Source of the DNA: JALORV01 sp963766365 | Lineage (GTDB): Bacteria; Pseudomonadota; Gammaproteobacteria; Burkholderiales; Burkholderiaceae_F | Direction of reading: 5' to 3' | DNA: 64,000 nt | NCBI GenBank assembly: GCA_963766365.1 | Contig: CAVXZK010000006.1 | Coordinates: forward strand, 62,001 to 126,000 | The notes under the pieces: generated by a model | Database searches by the model: none | Seen by the model: the letters and a program-made list of their open reading frames with translations, nothing else | What the model was told of the DNA's origin: nothing | Shown here: piece by piece, positions 45,599 through 55,381 of the stretch | Numbering within the stretch: position 1 is the first letter of the stretch | How the letters are laid out: each line of letters opens with the position of its first letter | Translations under genes and position numbers: made by a program

Positions 45599-46758
45599 GC
45601 GGCCCGCCGCTGCGGGTCGGAATCAACGGCGCCGCCCTGCTCTCGCCGCTTGACGGGAATCGGCCAGTACACGAAGAATCTCGCCGAGGCCGCTGGTCGC
45701 CATCGGGCGAGGTCGATCTTTCCGCTCTTCTACTCTGTTCGCGTGGAGCCGGGAAATCCGGACCGAACCCATTCGAAACATCACGACCGCTGAAGGAGGT
45801 CATCAAGAAGTTCGTGCCGCACCCCTACTGCTGAGCCGGGCGTTGCAGCAGTTCAGGTTCACGCAGGGAGCGCGACCGCCTCGAAGATCCAGCTCTATCA
45901 CGAGCCAAACTTCCTCTCGCATCGATTCCCGGGTCCGACAGTGATCACCGCGCACGACCTGTCGTGGATCCGCTTTCCGGAGACGCATCCGTCGGAGCGA
46001 GTGAAGATCATGAATCGGCTTTTCCCGCGCTCCCTGGCGCGGGCGAACCATGTGATCACGGACGCGGCGTATACACGCAACGAAATCATCGCCGAGTTCG
46101 GCGTATCGCCGGACCGGATCACTGCCGTGCCTCTCGGCGCCCGCAAGATCTTCCGTCCCCGCGACGAGGACGAGTGCAGCGAAGTACTGACAGCGCGAGA
46201 CCTTTCCTACAGGTCGTTCATCCTCTGTGTAGGAACCCTCGAGCCGCGGAAGAACCTGGAACTCGTCATCCGCACCTATGCAGAGTTGCCCAGGGCCTTT
46301 CGCGAAGAGCATCCCTTGGTACTCGTCGGGATGAAAGGCTGGTTGACGTCGAACACTCGAGTCAACGATGCAGTCCGCTGGTCGACGCCGGTCAGGTGCG
46401 GCCGCTGGGGTTCACCAGCGACTCGGACCTGGCCGCGCTGTATGCCGGCGCGATGGTGCTGGTTTATCCGTCCCTGTATGAAGGCTTTGGGCTTCCGCCG
46501 CTGGAAGCAATGGCCTGCGGTACGCCCGTGATCGTGTCGAATCGCGCGACACTGCCGGAAGTTGTAGGCGACGCCGGCGAAATGGTCGAGCCGACAGACG
46601 CCGAAGGACTGACCGCGCTTTTGCAGCGACTGGCGGACGACCCGGCGCACTGGCAGCAGCGCGCCGATTTATGCCGCCAGCGAGCCTCCGGGTTCTCGTG
46701 GGAGCGCTGCGCGCAGGAAACACTGGCCGTCTACCGAAAGGTCCTTGCCAACTCGTGA
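45595..46758 (+). CDS. GT4-family glycosyltransferase, several frameshifts
   Basis: About 388 residues. It starts at GTG 45595 with VSGPPLRVGINGAALLSPL, the frame then breaks near 45,652 (LTGIGQYTKNLAEAAGRHRA in the next frame), again at about 45,800-45,950, and near 46,385. Later segments are clear: TVITAHDLSWIRFPETHPSE, ANHVITDAAYTRNEI, FILCVGTLEPRKNLELVI, and finally GAMVLVYPSLYEGFGLPPLE with the conserved E-x7-E of GT-B retaining enzymes. It resembles mannosyltransferases of the WbaZ/RfaB type. Many breaks in the first third suggest poor sequence quality rather than decay. Confidence 0.78.
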
Positions 46759-47885
46759 AGGTCCTGCACCTCGGCAAGTTCGACGGTGACGTCGGCGGCA
46801 TTGAACGGTATGTACGCGCTCTGCTGGGTGGGCTGCCGGCGGATATCGAAGCGATCAACCTGGTGGCGAACGATGTGCCGCGCACCGACCGGCATCTCAA
46901 CTACCGCTACCTGACTGTCCGCGCGGCCAGCCACGGCATCGTCGCGAGCGTCGCGCTTGCACCATCGATGCCACTGCTCGCGCGTCGACTGCATCGTGAG
47001 CACCGGTTCGACGTCGTTCATCTGAACTTTCCCGACCCTCTGGGGCAGTTCACTGCGATGACGTTGCCGCGCTCGGTCAAGCGGGTGATCTCCTGGCACA
47101 GCGACATCGTCAAGCAGCGGACGGCACTCGCGCTGTATCGACCCTTCCTGGATGCGTTCGTGCGCGATGCCGACGCGATCATCGGTGCGACACCGCAGCA
47201 CTTCAGTTCGTCGCAGCAGATGGCGCCGGGCAAGCCCGGGCAACTGCGCGAAGTGATTCCGTACGGGTTCGACGCCGGAGCCTTCGGCTGGAACGACGCG
47301 GCGCGACGGCGCCGGGCCGAACTCGACGCGCCGCCGCGCACGCGGCCGGTGATCTTCACGGTGGGGCGCCACGTCTACTACAAGGGCTTCGATGTGCTGA
47401 TCCGTGCATTGCGCAGCGTTGACGCGGATCTCTGGATCGGCGGGCGCGGACCGTTGACGGAGAGCCTGCGCCAGCTAGCGCGCGACACCGCCGTGGCCGA
47501 GCGCGTGCGCTTTCTCGGTTTCATCCCCGACGAGGAACTCGTGGCGTACTACGACGCCTGCGACATCTTCTGCATGCCGTCGACCGAGCGGGCCGAGCAG
47601 TTCGGCCTGGTCCAGCTGGAAGCGATGCACTGTGGCAAACCAGTGGTAGCGACGCGACTCGGCACCGGCGTCGAGTACGTCACGCTTCACGAGGTCACGG
47701 GCCTGCTGGTTCAACCGGGCAGCGTCGACGCACTGGCAGGAGCGCTGAACCGCCTGCTCGGCGACGCGGCCCTGCGTGCACGGCTGGGCGCGGCGGGGCA
47801 GCGGCGCGTGACGGAGGCCTTCTCGGTGCAGCAGATGGTCGACAAGACCGTCGCGATCTACCGGCAGCTGGCCCCCGGCCGCTGA
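46755..47885 (+). CDS. GT4-family glycosyltransferase
   Basis: 376 residues from the GTG at 46755, which overlaps the previous stop (GTGA). It starts VKVLHLGKFDGDVGGIERYVR, an N-terminal loop with GGIE typical of GT4. The C-terminal half has PVIFTVGRHVYYKGFDVLI, LWIGGRGPLTESL, RVRFLGFIPDEELVAYYDACD and ERAEQFGLVQLEAMHCGKPVV with the E-x7-E pair, all hallmarks of the retaining GT-B fold. Intact. It is probably involved in assembly of O-antigen or capsule units with the flanking transferases. Confidence 0.88.
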   Translation: MKVLHLGKFDGDVGGIERYVRALLGGLPADIEAINLVANDVPRTDRHLNYRYLTVRAASHGIVASVALAPSMPLLARRLHREHRFDVVHLNFPDPLGQFTAMTLPRSVKRVISWHSDIVKQRTALALYRPFLDAFVRDADAIIGATPQHFSSSQQMAPGKPGQLREVIPYGFDAGAFGWNDAARRRRAELDAPPRTRPVIFTVGRHVYYKGFDVLIRALRSVDADLWIGGRGPLTESLRQLARDTAVAERVRFLGFIPDEELVAYYDACDIFCMPSTERAEQFGLVQLEAMHCGKPVVATRLGTGVEYVTLHEVTGLLVQPGSVDALAGALNRLLGDAALRARLGAAGQRRVTEAFSVQQMVDKTVAIYRQLAPGR

Positions 47886-47916
47886 CCGACGCCGGGCTTC
47901 ACGGATAATCGCGGCC

Positions 47917-49011
47917 ATGCCGATTGCAATGCCGCTTACCTACCTGGCGCAGGCCGCCGCAGGCGCGTTTTTCGCTGGCCTGCTGATCCTGATGCTGCGC
48001 CGACCCGCCGAGCGCTGGGGCCTGGTCGATCACCCCGGCGGACGCAAGCGCCACGCGGTCCGGTGCCACTGACCGGCGGCATTGCGGTCACCGCCGGGCT
48101 GCTTCCTCGCGCTGGCGGTGTCGTTCTCCGCGTTCGCGCAGTACAGCGCGTTCTTCGCCGGTGTGCTGCTGCTGGCGCTGGTCGGCCTGATGGACGATCT
48201 CGGCGAGGTGTCGGCCGGCACCAAGCTGCTGCTGCAGGTGATCGCGGCCCTGCTGATGACGTCCTGGGGCGAGAACTTCCTCGTCAACCTCGGTGACCTG
48301 TTCGGCACCAACCCGATCAACACGCGCCACTGGGCGATCCCGCTGACGGTGCTGGCCACGCTGGCCGTCGTCAACGCGATCAACATGCTGGACGGACTGG
48401 ACGGCCTGGCGGGCAGTCTGGTGTTCGGCATCCTGCTCGTGCTGGCAGCCTTCGCCTGGACCGTCGGCGATGCCAACGCGGCGAAGATTCTCATCGTTCT
48501 GGCCGGGCGCACTCGCGGGGTTCCTGTTCTTCAACCTGCCGTGGCCGCTGCGCGGACGTCATCGCACCTTCATGGGCGACGCCGGCAGCATGGTGCTCGG
48601 CTTCGCGGTCGCCTGGTTCGCGGTGGCGCTGACGCAGCGTTCATGGCGAGGTCGGTGCCGCCGCCCGTGATGCTGTGGGTGCTCGGCATCGTGCTGATGG
48701 ACGTGTTCACGGTCACGGTACGACGGCTCGCGCGACGGCGCAGCCCGATGGCACCGGATCGCGACCACATCCACCACATGCTGCTGCGGCGCGGCTTCGG
48801 TCCGTGGCAGACGCTGGGCCTGCTGGTCGGCGCCAACGCCGTGCTGGCTGCAATCGGAACGGTCATGTGGCAGTCCGGCGTCGCCGACCGCTGGATCTTC
48901 TGGTCGTACCTGGGGATCTGCGCCGTCTACTTCGCGCTGTTCTTCATGCCGTTCCGGCTCTACCGGCTGCGCGCGCGCGCGGCCGCGGCCGACGAATACG
49001 AGCGGGACTGA
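47917..49011 (+). CDS. WecA/MraY-type polyprenyl-phosphate glycosyl-1-phosphate transferase, frameshifted
   Basis: About 365 residues. Start MPIAMPLTYLAQAAAGAFFA, then WGLVDHPGGRKRH (conserved start of the cytosolic loop), LVGLMDDLGEVSAGTKLLLQ (Asp-Asp), NAINMLDGLDGLAG, RTFMGDAGSMVLGF and DRDHIHHMLLRRGFG (HIHH), the hallmark motifs of the family. The frame breaks near 48,055, 48,100, 48,500 and 48,645, with family sequence on each side of every break. The enzyme links the first sugar phosphate to undecaprenyl phosphate to start O-antigen or capsule synthesis. It closes the glycan cluster; galU converges from the right. Confidence 0.82.
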
Positions 49012-49014
49012 CTC

Positions 49015-49851
49015 TCAGATCGCGTAGCCGGCCTTGCGCGCGTAGTGCACCGTGGCCGTCAGGAAGCCCTCCTTCGAGCCGCAGTCGAAGCGCTGGCCAC
49101 GATAGCGGTAGGCATAGGTGCGGCCGTCCGGCACCATCCGCGCGATCGCGTCGGTGAGCTGGATTTCTCCGCCGGTGCCGCGCGGGATCGTCCGCAGGTG
49201 GGCGAACACCTCGGGTTCCAGGACGTAGCGGCCGAGCACCGCGAGCGTCGACGGCGCCTGTTCCGGCGCCGGTTTCTCGACGATGTGCAACATGCGCGAA
49301 GTACGGTCATCGAGCGGCGTGCTGCTGACGATCCCGTACTTGCCGGTCTCGGTGCGCGGCACGTCCTCGACGGCGAGGACGCTGCCGCCGTCGAGCTTCG
49401 CCCGTGCGTCGCACAGTTGACTGATCACCGACACCTCGGCATCGATCAGGTCATCGGCGAGGACCACCACGAAGGGCTCGTCATCGATGACCGGCTCCGC
49501 GCACAGCACCGCGTGGCCCAGGCCCAGGGGCTCGGGCTGGCGAATGAAGATGAACGTCTCCGGATCGGGCGAGATGTTGCGCACGATTTCGAGGAGATCA
49601 TTCTTCCCCTTGGCCGCCAGTTCCGCTTCCAGTTCGGGGGCGCGGTCGAAGTGATCCTCGATCGAGCGCTTGTGCCGCCCGGTGATGAAGATCATCTGCG
49701 TGATGCCGGCGGCGGCCGCCTCTTCGACCGCATACTGGATCAGCGGCTTGTCGACGATCGGCAGCATCTCCTTCGGCATCGCCTTGGTGGCGGGAAGAAA
49801 GCGGGTGCCGAGTCCGGCGACAGGAAAGACGGCTTTGCGTACAGGCTTCAT
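49015..49851 (-). CDS. galU: UTP-glucose-1-phosphate uridylyltransferase
   Basis: 278 residues from the ATG at 49851. It makes UDP-glucose from glucose-1-phosphate and UTP, feeding glycan synthesis. The nucleotide-binding start is KAVFPVAGLGTRFLPATKAMPKEMLP (in two pieces: GLGTRFLPATK and PKEMLPIVDKP), then QPEPLGLGHAVLCAEP, VVLADDLI, and VEKPAPEQAPSTLAVLGRYV. The C-terminus has GGEIQLTDAIA and RGQRFDCGSKEGFL. Intact and full length. It is divergent from apaH, with only 49 bases between the two start codons, and 3 bases separate its stop from the WecA-type gene. Confidence 0.95.
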   Translation of the reverse strand: MKPVRKAVFPVAGLGTRFLPATKAMPKEMLPIVDKPLIQYAVEEAAAAGITQMIFITGRHKRSIEDHFDRAPELEAELAAKGKNDLLEIVRNISPDPETFIFIRQPEPLGLGHAVLCAEPVIDDEPFVVVLADDLIDAEVSVISQLCDARAKLDGGSVLAVEDVPRTETGKYGIVSSTPLDDRTSRMLHIVEKPAPEQAPSTLAVLGRYVLEPEVFAHLRTIPRGTGGEIQLTDAIARMVPDGRTYAYRYRGQRFDCGSKEGFLTATVHYARKAGYAI

Positions 49852-49900
49852 CAGACCGATGCTAACAAACGGATCCGATACAGCCGCTACGATCGCAGCC

Positions 49901-50723
49901 ATGAGCACCTATGTCATCGGCGACCTGCAGGGCTGCCTCGCGAGTCTCGAAACGCTGCTGGCGCGACTGCCGGATCCGCGCCGGCTGATCTTCGTCGGCG
50001 ATATCGTCAATCGCGGCCCGCAGTCGCTCGCGACACTGCGCGAGGTGCGGCGGCGGGTCGAAGCCGGCCAGGCCGTGGCCCTGCTCGGCAATCACGACCT
50101 GCACCTGCTGGCGGTCGATGCGGGCACCCGTTCCCGGCACGACTCGGACACGTTGCAGGAGATCCTCGATGCACCGGATCGCCGCGAGCTGATCGACTGG
50201 CTGCGCTCCCTGCCGCTCGCTCATGTGGAAGGGGGCCACCTCTCTGGTCCATGCCGGGGTGCCTCCGCAGTGGACGGTGGCGCAGACTCTCGAGTGCGGC
50301 GAGGAGGTTCACCGTCGCCTCCAGCGTGGCGACTATCGCGAGTTCCTGCAGCGGATGTACGGCAACCAGCCCGATCTGTGGGACGACGCACTGCGCGGCG
50401 ACGACCGGCTGCGCTTCATCGTCAATGCGCTGACGCGGCTGCGCGTCGTCGATGCCGACGGGAGGATGCACCTGAAGTTCAAGGACAGCGCTGCCCAGGC
50501 ACCCAAGGGAACGGTGCCCTGGTTCGACCATCCGGAACGAGCAACGCGCGACACGCCGATCGTCTTCGGCCACTGGTCGACCGAGGGGCTGGTGCGCCGC
50601 TCGAACGTCATCGGCCTCGATACCGGCTGCGTCTGGGGCGGCAAGCTCAGCGCGCTGCGACTCGACGACGGCGTTCTGTTCCAGGTCGATTGCCCGCAGT
50701 CGCAGGCTCCCGGCGGCGACTAG
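49901..50723 (+). CDS. apaH: Symmetrical bis(5'-nucleosyl)-tetraphosphatase, frameshifted
   Basis: About 274 residues. Calcineurin-like phosphoesterase that splits Ap4A into two ADP. Metal-site motifs: YVIGDLQGCLASL (usually GDxHG, here GDLQG as in ApaH), FVGDIVNRGPQSL, LLGNHDLHLLAV, and later VFGHWSTEGL and GLDTGCVWGGKLSALRL. The frame breaks near 50,232 (AHVEGGHLSGP versus MWKGATSLVHAGVPPQW); the span is 3n+1 bases, so one extra base explains it. It converges on plsC, and both stop codons lie in the same CTAG. Confidence 0.93.
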
Positions 50724-51536
50724 CTCGTGCCGTTATCCGGCGCTTCCGCCCGCTCCGGCACTTCGACCAGCCCGAAGTACTCCGACAGCGCTGCATGCGC
50801 CGCGCGCGCCAGGGTGTGCCGGTTCTCGTACGCCGCAGCGTCCAGCGCGGGAAGGAACGCCACCTCGATCTCGAGATCGTCCGCGACCAGCACATTCGCG
50901 AGCGATGTAACGAAACCCATATCGCCGACGAACGCGGCGGCGTCGCTGAATTTGCCGCGCTGGGTATAGCGCAGGCCGACCGGCCAGACGGGGCAACCGA
51001 CCTCGAGCGCCGGCGCCAGCAGGTTCGAATGGAACGGCAGCAGGCGGTCGCCCCGCGTTGTCGTGCCCTCGGGAAATATGCCGATGCTCTCCCCGGCTCG
51101 CAGGTGGCCCTGCACCGCCTCGTTGACCGTCGCGACGGCGCGCCGCTTGCCCCGCTCGATGAAGAGCGTGCCGGAGTGCCCCACCATGCCGCCGATGATG
51201 GGCCAGCGCACGATCTCCGCCTTCGCCACGAAGCGGCACGGCATCGCGGCGTTGATCGAAAAGATGTCGATCCAGGAGATGTGATTCGAGAGCAGCAGCC
51301 GCCCGTTGCTGCCGGGCGTCGATGCCGGTGCTGACGAGTTCGTCGCTGAGCGGCTGGCCGCTGACGCGCAGGCGCACGCCGCACAGGCGCAGCACCCAGC
51401 GCGACCACCAGTGATTGATGCGATTGCGGGTGGCCTGAGTCCTGCTCAGCGGAAACGCCACGAACGCGATGAGTATTCCGAGCAGGATGTGCGGCACCAG
51501 CAGCACCGCGCGCAGCGGCGCGATCAGGTACCGCAC
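50720..51536 (-). CDS. plsC: 1-acylglycerol-3-phosphate acyltransferase (PlsC-like), frameshifted
   Basis: About 272 residues from the GTG at 51536, three bases after the pyrC' stop. The N-terminal membrane helix is LLVPHILLGILIAFVAFPL. The acyltransferase motif NHISWID (NHx4D) and the SINAAMPCRFVAKAEI region, IFPEGTTTRGD (motif with FPEGTR-like sequence) and LRYTQRGKFSDAAAFVGD follow. The frame breaks near 51,315, just before the NHx4D motif; the span is 3n+1 bases. It makes phosphatidic acid for phospholipid synthesis, in the membrane. Confidence 0.88.
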
Positions 51537-51538
51537 TT

Positions 51539-52811
51539 CTAGGCCGCCTCGTAGCGGATGTCGCCGCCGACCAGCGTGTAGCGGGCGCGGCCCTGCAGTT
51601 CGTATCCCGCGTAGGGGGTGCACTTGCCGGCGCTGCGCAGGTTTTCCGGCGTCACGCGCCAGTGCGCTTCCGGATCGAACACGACGACGTCAGCCTTGGC
51701 ACCGAGCGCAAGGCGGCCGGTGTCTTCACCGAGGATCTCGGCCGCACGGCTCGTGACCTTGGCCAAGGCGGCCGTCATCGCGATCCCGTTCTCGGACGCC
51801 CACTTCAACGTCAGCGGCAGCAGCGTTTCGAGTGCGGTCGCACCGGGCTCCGCTTCGCCGAACGGCAGCAGCTTCTCTTCGACGCTGAGCGGCGCGTGGT
51901 CGGAGCAGATCGCATCGATCGTGCCGTCGGCCAGTCCGGCGACGATCGCCTCGCGATCGCGCTGCGAGCGCAAGGGCGGATCGAGCCGGAAGTTCGGATC
52001 GAAGTAACCAATGTCGACATCGATCAGGTGCACGTGATGGATGCCGACGTCCGCCGTGACCGGCAGGCCTTCCCGCTTCGCCTGACGGACCAGTTCGACC
52101 CCGGCGGCCGACGACAGCCGGCAGATGTGGACCCGTGCGCCGCTGGCCCGCTGCAGTTCGAAGATCGTGTGCAGTGCGACCGTCTCGGCGACCACCGGAA
52201 TCGACGGCAGCCCGAGGCGGCCCGCGACCGGGCCCGCGGCGGCCACACCGGAACCTGCGAGCGTGTCCTCGACCGGACGCAGCCACAGGGGCAGGTCGAA
52301 CGTGCGCGCGTAGCGCATCGCCTGCAGCATGACGCTGTTGTCGTGTGGCAGGCTGCGGGTCTGCATGAAGGCGACGCAGCCGGTTTCCGCGAGCGTCTGG
52401 ATCTCCGCCAGCACCTCGCCCTGCAGTTGCACCGTCAGCGCGCCGAGCGGATAGGTGCGGGCCCCGGCCGACTCCCGCGAGCGCTGCCTCAGCATGCGCA
52501 CCAGCCCGGGTTCGTCGAGCGGCGGATCGGTATCCGGTGGGCAGACCACACCGGTCACACCGCCGGCCAGCGCCGCGCGCATCTCCACCTTCAGCGCACC
52601 CTCCGAGCCGGGTTCGCGCAGCCGTGCGCACAGGTCGACCAGGCCGGGCGCAACCACTGCCCCTCGAACATCGAGCGTCCGATCGGCACGGAACCCGTCC
52701 GGCGCCTTGCCGATCCCGGCAATGCGGCCGTTGGCGATGTAGAGCCCGCCCGGCGCCGTCGTGCCCCGACGCCGGGTCGACGATGCGGCCGTTCAATATG
52801 GCAATGTTCAT
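51539..52811 (-). CDS. pyrC': Pseudo-dihydroorotase PyrC' (ATCase partner), frameshifted
   Basis: About 424 residues from the ATG at 52811. The start MNIAILNGRIVDPASG and the body (VAPGLVDLCARLREPGSEG, GVTGVVCPPDTDPPLDEP, DVGIHHVHLID, ICSDHAPLSVEEK) show the dihydroorotase fold. The metal-binding HxH at the end of strand 1 is missing: family sequence HVHLREPG is here CARLREPG. In Pseudomonas the homologous PyrC' is inactive and is needed for the ATCase holoenzyme, and the gene order pyrB-pyrC' is the same. The frame breaks near 52,765 (span 3n+1 bases). The start lies 13 bases after the pyrB stop. A working dihydroorotase must be encoded elsewhere. Confidence 0.88.
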
Positions 52812-52824
52812 GCGTTGGCCGCCT

Positions 52825-53796
52825 TCACTGCATCCTCGCCGACGATGCGACGATCGACATGACCGCCATCCGCACTGCAATGCCGAAGGTCACCTGCGGC
52901 AGGATCACCGCGGCCGTGCCGTCGGCGACGCGCGAGTCGATCTCGACGCCGCGGTTCATCGGCCCCGGATGCATGACGATCGCATCGGGCTTCGCGTTTG
53001 CCAGCCGCTCCGGCGTCAGTCCGTAGTGAGCGAAGTACTCCTGCGCGCTCGGCAGCAGCGCGCCACGCATGCGCTCGTTCTGCAGCCGCAGCATGATGAT
53101 GACGTCGGCCCCGCGGATGCCGTCGTCAAGCTTGGTGCAGACGCGCACGCCCATCTGCTCCAGCCCGGCCGGCAGCAGCGTCAGCGGGCCGACCGCGCGC
53201 ACTTCGGGAACACCGAGCGTCGTCAGCGCGTGGATGTCCGACCGCGCGACGCGCGAGTGCAGGATGTCGCCGACGATCGCCACCGTCAGGTTGCTGAATT
53301 CCTTCTTGTAGTGGCGGATCGTGTACATGTCGAGCAGGCCCTGCGTCGGATGCGCATGGCGCCCGTCGCCGGCGTTGATCACATGGATGTGCGGCGCGCT
53401 TGCCGACGCATGTTGGGCGATCAGGTACGGCGCGCCGCTGGTGGCGTGGCGCACGACGAACATGTCGGCCTGCATCGCCGTCAGGTTGTCGATCGTGTCG
53501 AGCAGCGACTCGCCCTTGGCGGTGCTGGAACGCATGATGTCGAGGTTGAAGACATCGGCCGACAGGCGCCGCGCCGCGATCTCGAACGTCGTGCGGGTGC
53601 GCGTGCTGTTCTCGAAGAACAGGTTGAACACGCTCTTGCCACGCAGCAACGGCACGTTCTTCACTTCGCGCTCGGCGAGGTTGATGAAACTGTCGGCCGT
53701 CATCAGCACGCGCTCGAGGATCGGCCGCGGCAGTCCGTCGATCGACAGCAGGTGATGCAGTTCGCCGTGGCGGTTCAACTGGGGGTTACTCGCCAC
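52825..53796 (-). CDS. pyrB: Aspartate carbamoyltransferase
   Basis: 323 residues, GTG start at 53796. It joins carbamoyl phosphate and aspartate in pyrimidine synthesis. The carbamoyl-phosphate site is FENSTRTRTTFE; other motifs are SSTAKGESLLDT, VVRHATSGAPY, GDGRHAHPTQGLLD, and HPGPMNRGVEIDS near the end. Intact. It overlaps the pyrR end by 11 bases and precedes pyrC', so the three are one translation-coupled unit, as in Pseudomonas. Confidence 0.96.
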   Translation of the reverse strand: MASNPQLNRHGELHHLLSIDGLPRPILERVLMTADSFINLAEREVKNVPLLRGKSVFNLFFENSTRTRTTFEIAARRLSADVFNLDIMRSSTAKGESLLDTIDNLTAMQADMFVVRHATSGAPYLIAQHASASAPHIHVINAGDGRHAHPTQGLLDMYTIRHYKKEFSNLTVAIVGDILHSRVARSDIHALTTLGVPEVRAVGPLTLLPAGLEQMGVRVCTKLDDGIRGADVIIMLRLQNERMRGALLPSAQEYFAHYGLTPERLANAKPDAIVMHPGPMNRGVEIDSRVADGTAAVILPQVTFGIAVRMAVMSIVASSARMQ

Positions 53797-54292
53797 CGCG
53801 GTTCTCCATCGTCAGGTGCAGTCTCTGGTCATCGTCGCGGGTCAGCACGACGGTGACGTCGGCCGGAACCTCGAGCGTGGCGCCGACCACGGTGGCGGCG
53901 ATCGGCAGTTCGCGCCCGCCGCGGTCGACCAGCACCGCGAGATCGATCCGCGCCGGCCGGCCGTAGTCGAAGATCTCGTTCATCGCCGCGCGCACCGTGC
54001 GGCCCGTGCTCAGCACGTCGTCCACCAGCAGGATGTGGCTGCCGGCGACATCGAAGCTGATCTGGGACGGTCGCACGTCGGGCTTCAGTCCGCTGCGTGA
54101 AAAGTCGTCGCGGTAGAACGAGACATCGAGGATGCCGACCGGCGTGTCGATATGCAGGTCCTGCCGCAATCGTTCCGCCAGCCAGACGCCGCCGGTGTGC
54201 ACCCCGACCAGCTTCAGCGCGGCACCGGCGAAAGTCTCCCTGGCGCGGGCGGCCAGCGTGCGGTAGAGCACTTCGGCGTCGAGTTCAAGCAT
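53786..54292 (-). CDS. pyrR: PyrR bifunctional regulator/uracil phosphoribosyltransferase
   Basis: 168 residues from the ATG at 54292. The phosphoribosyltransferase core has LVGVHTGGVWLAERL, DVSFYRDDFSRSG and the PRPP loop ILLVDDVLSTGRTVRAAM, followed by RIDLAVLVDRGGRELPI. In many bacteria PyrR binds pyr mRNA; in Gammaproteobacteria of the Pseudomonas type it may act by a different way. It overlaps ruvX by 8 bases and pyrB by 11 bases. Confidence 0.94.
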   Translation of the reverse strand: MLELDAEVLYRTLAARARETFAGAALKLVGVHTGGVWLAERLRQDLHIDTPVGILDVSFYRDDFSRSGLKPDVRPSQISFDVAGSHILLVDDVLSTGRTVRAAMNEIFDYGRPARIDLAVLVDRGGRELPIAATVVGATLEVPADVTVVLTRDDDQRLHLTMENRGGE

Positions 54293-54677
54293 CGGAGCCC
54301 CCCTGCTCGAGCCATTGCCGCAGGATGACGGCTGCAGCCTCGGCGTCGATATCGTCGGCCGCGGCGGACACCGCCGAGCTGTAGCGCTCGTCGATCCGCG
54401 CCACCGGCCGCGCATACCGGCCTTCAAGCTGGCGCGCGAAGCGCTCGCAGCGCGCCGTCATCGCGTGTGGCGTGCCGTCCGGGTGTCGCGGGATGCCGAC
54501 GACAAAGGCAGACGGCTGCCACTCCTCGACCAGAGCCTGGATCGCGACCCAGCGCGCTTCGTTGGTGGTCGACTCAATGGACTTCAGCGGCCGTGCGGAG
54601 CGGGTCAGCGTATTGGCGATGGCCACGCCGGTGCGGCGCTCACCGAAGTCGAAACCCAGCACGATCGCCTCGGTCAT
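54285..54677 (-). CDS. ruvX: RuvX/YqgF Holliday-junction resolvase-like protein
   Basis: 130 residues from the ATG at 54677. RNase H-like fold: VLGFDFGERRTGVAIAN (first Asp), FVVGIPRHPDGTPHAMT, and VARIDERYSSAVSAAADD with the acidic residues near the end. YqgF is linked to pre-16S rRNA maturation and to Holliday-junction resolution. The order algH-ruvX-pyrR-pyrB-pyrC' is conserved in Gammaproteobacteria. It overlaps pyrR by 8 bases. Confidence 0.93.
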   Translation of the reverse strand: MTEAIVLGFDFGERRTGVAIANTLTRSARPLKSIESTTNEARWVAIQALVEEWQPSAFVVGIPRHPDGTPHAMTARCERFARQLEGRYARPVARIDERYSSAVSAAADDIDAEAAAVILRQWLEQGGSDA

Positions 54678-54741
54678 CGCGGTAGTGGAAGTGGGACAGG
54701 AAACGCTGGAGCGGACAGCATGCAGGCCCGCCTCCAGCGGC

Positions 54742-55308
54742 CTATGCATGGCCGACCTGGCCCGACAACTGCGTGGGATCGACACCCAACAGTCGCAGTG
54801 CAGCGTCGTAGCGCTGCTCGGCAGGCAGATCGAACAGGATCTGCGGATTGGCAGGCGCCGTCAGCCATGCATTGGCCGCGATCTCGCCTTCGAGCTGCCC
54901 GGCGCCCCAGCCGGAATATCCGAGCGTCACCAGCATCTTCTCCGGGCCGCTGCCACTGGCGACCGCCTCGAGCACGTCCTTGGACGTCGTCAACGAGATT
55001 TCCGGGGTGACAGTCAAGGTGGAGCTGTAGCTGCCCGGCGGCACGTGGAGAACAAAACCGCGCTCGGTCTGCACCGGGCCGCCGAAGAAGACCGGGGTGT
55101 CCTTCCAGGGCGCGATCTCGAGCTTGAGGTCGATGCGATCAAACAGGGTCGACAGGCTGAGTTCGGTCGGCCGGTTGATCACCAGCCCGAGTGCGCCTTT
55201 GTCGCTGTGGTCGCAGATGTACACCACCGAGCCAGAAAAGTTGGGGTCCGCCATGGCTGGCATGGCGATCAGGAGCTGATGCCTCAGATCCATCGAGTCG
55301 CTCGGCAT
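54742..55308 (-). CDS. algH: AlgH/YqgE (UPF0301) protein
   Basis: 188 residues from the ATG at 55308 (an internal ATG at 55293 is possible). Family motifs: HQLLIAMPAMADPNFSGSVV, DKGALGLVINRPTEL, VFFGGPVQTERGFVLH and VTLGYSGWGAGQLEGEI. In Pseudomonas AlgH was linked to alginate regulation, but its biochemical role is unsettled. It begins the leftward algH-ruvX-pyr gene group and is divergent from the photolyase gene, 73 bases away. Confidence 0.93.
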   Translation of the reverse strand: MPSDSMDLRHQLLIAMPAMADPNFSGSVVYICDHSDKGALGLVINRPTELSLSTLFDRIDLKLEIAPWKDTPVFFGGPVQTERGFVLHVPPGSYSSTLTVTPEISLTTSKDVLEAVASGSGPEKMLVTLGYSGWGAGQLEGEIAANAWLTAPANPQILFDLPAEQRYDAALRLLGVDPTQLSGQVGHA

Positions 55309-55381
55309 GGACGCAATTGTAAACTGCGCCGCTCCTTTCCCCAGACTTTCCCTCGCCGGCGCACGGCCGGCACCATCCACG

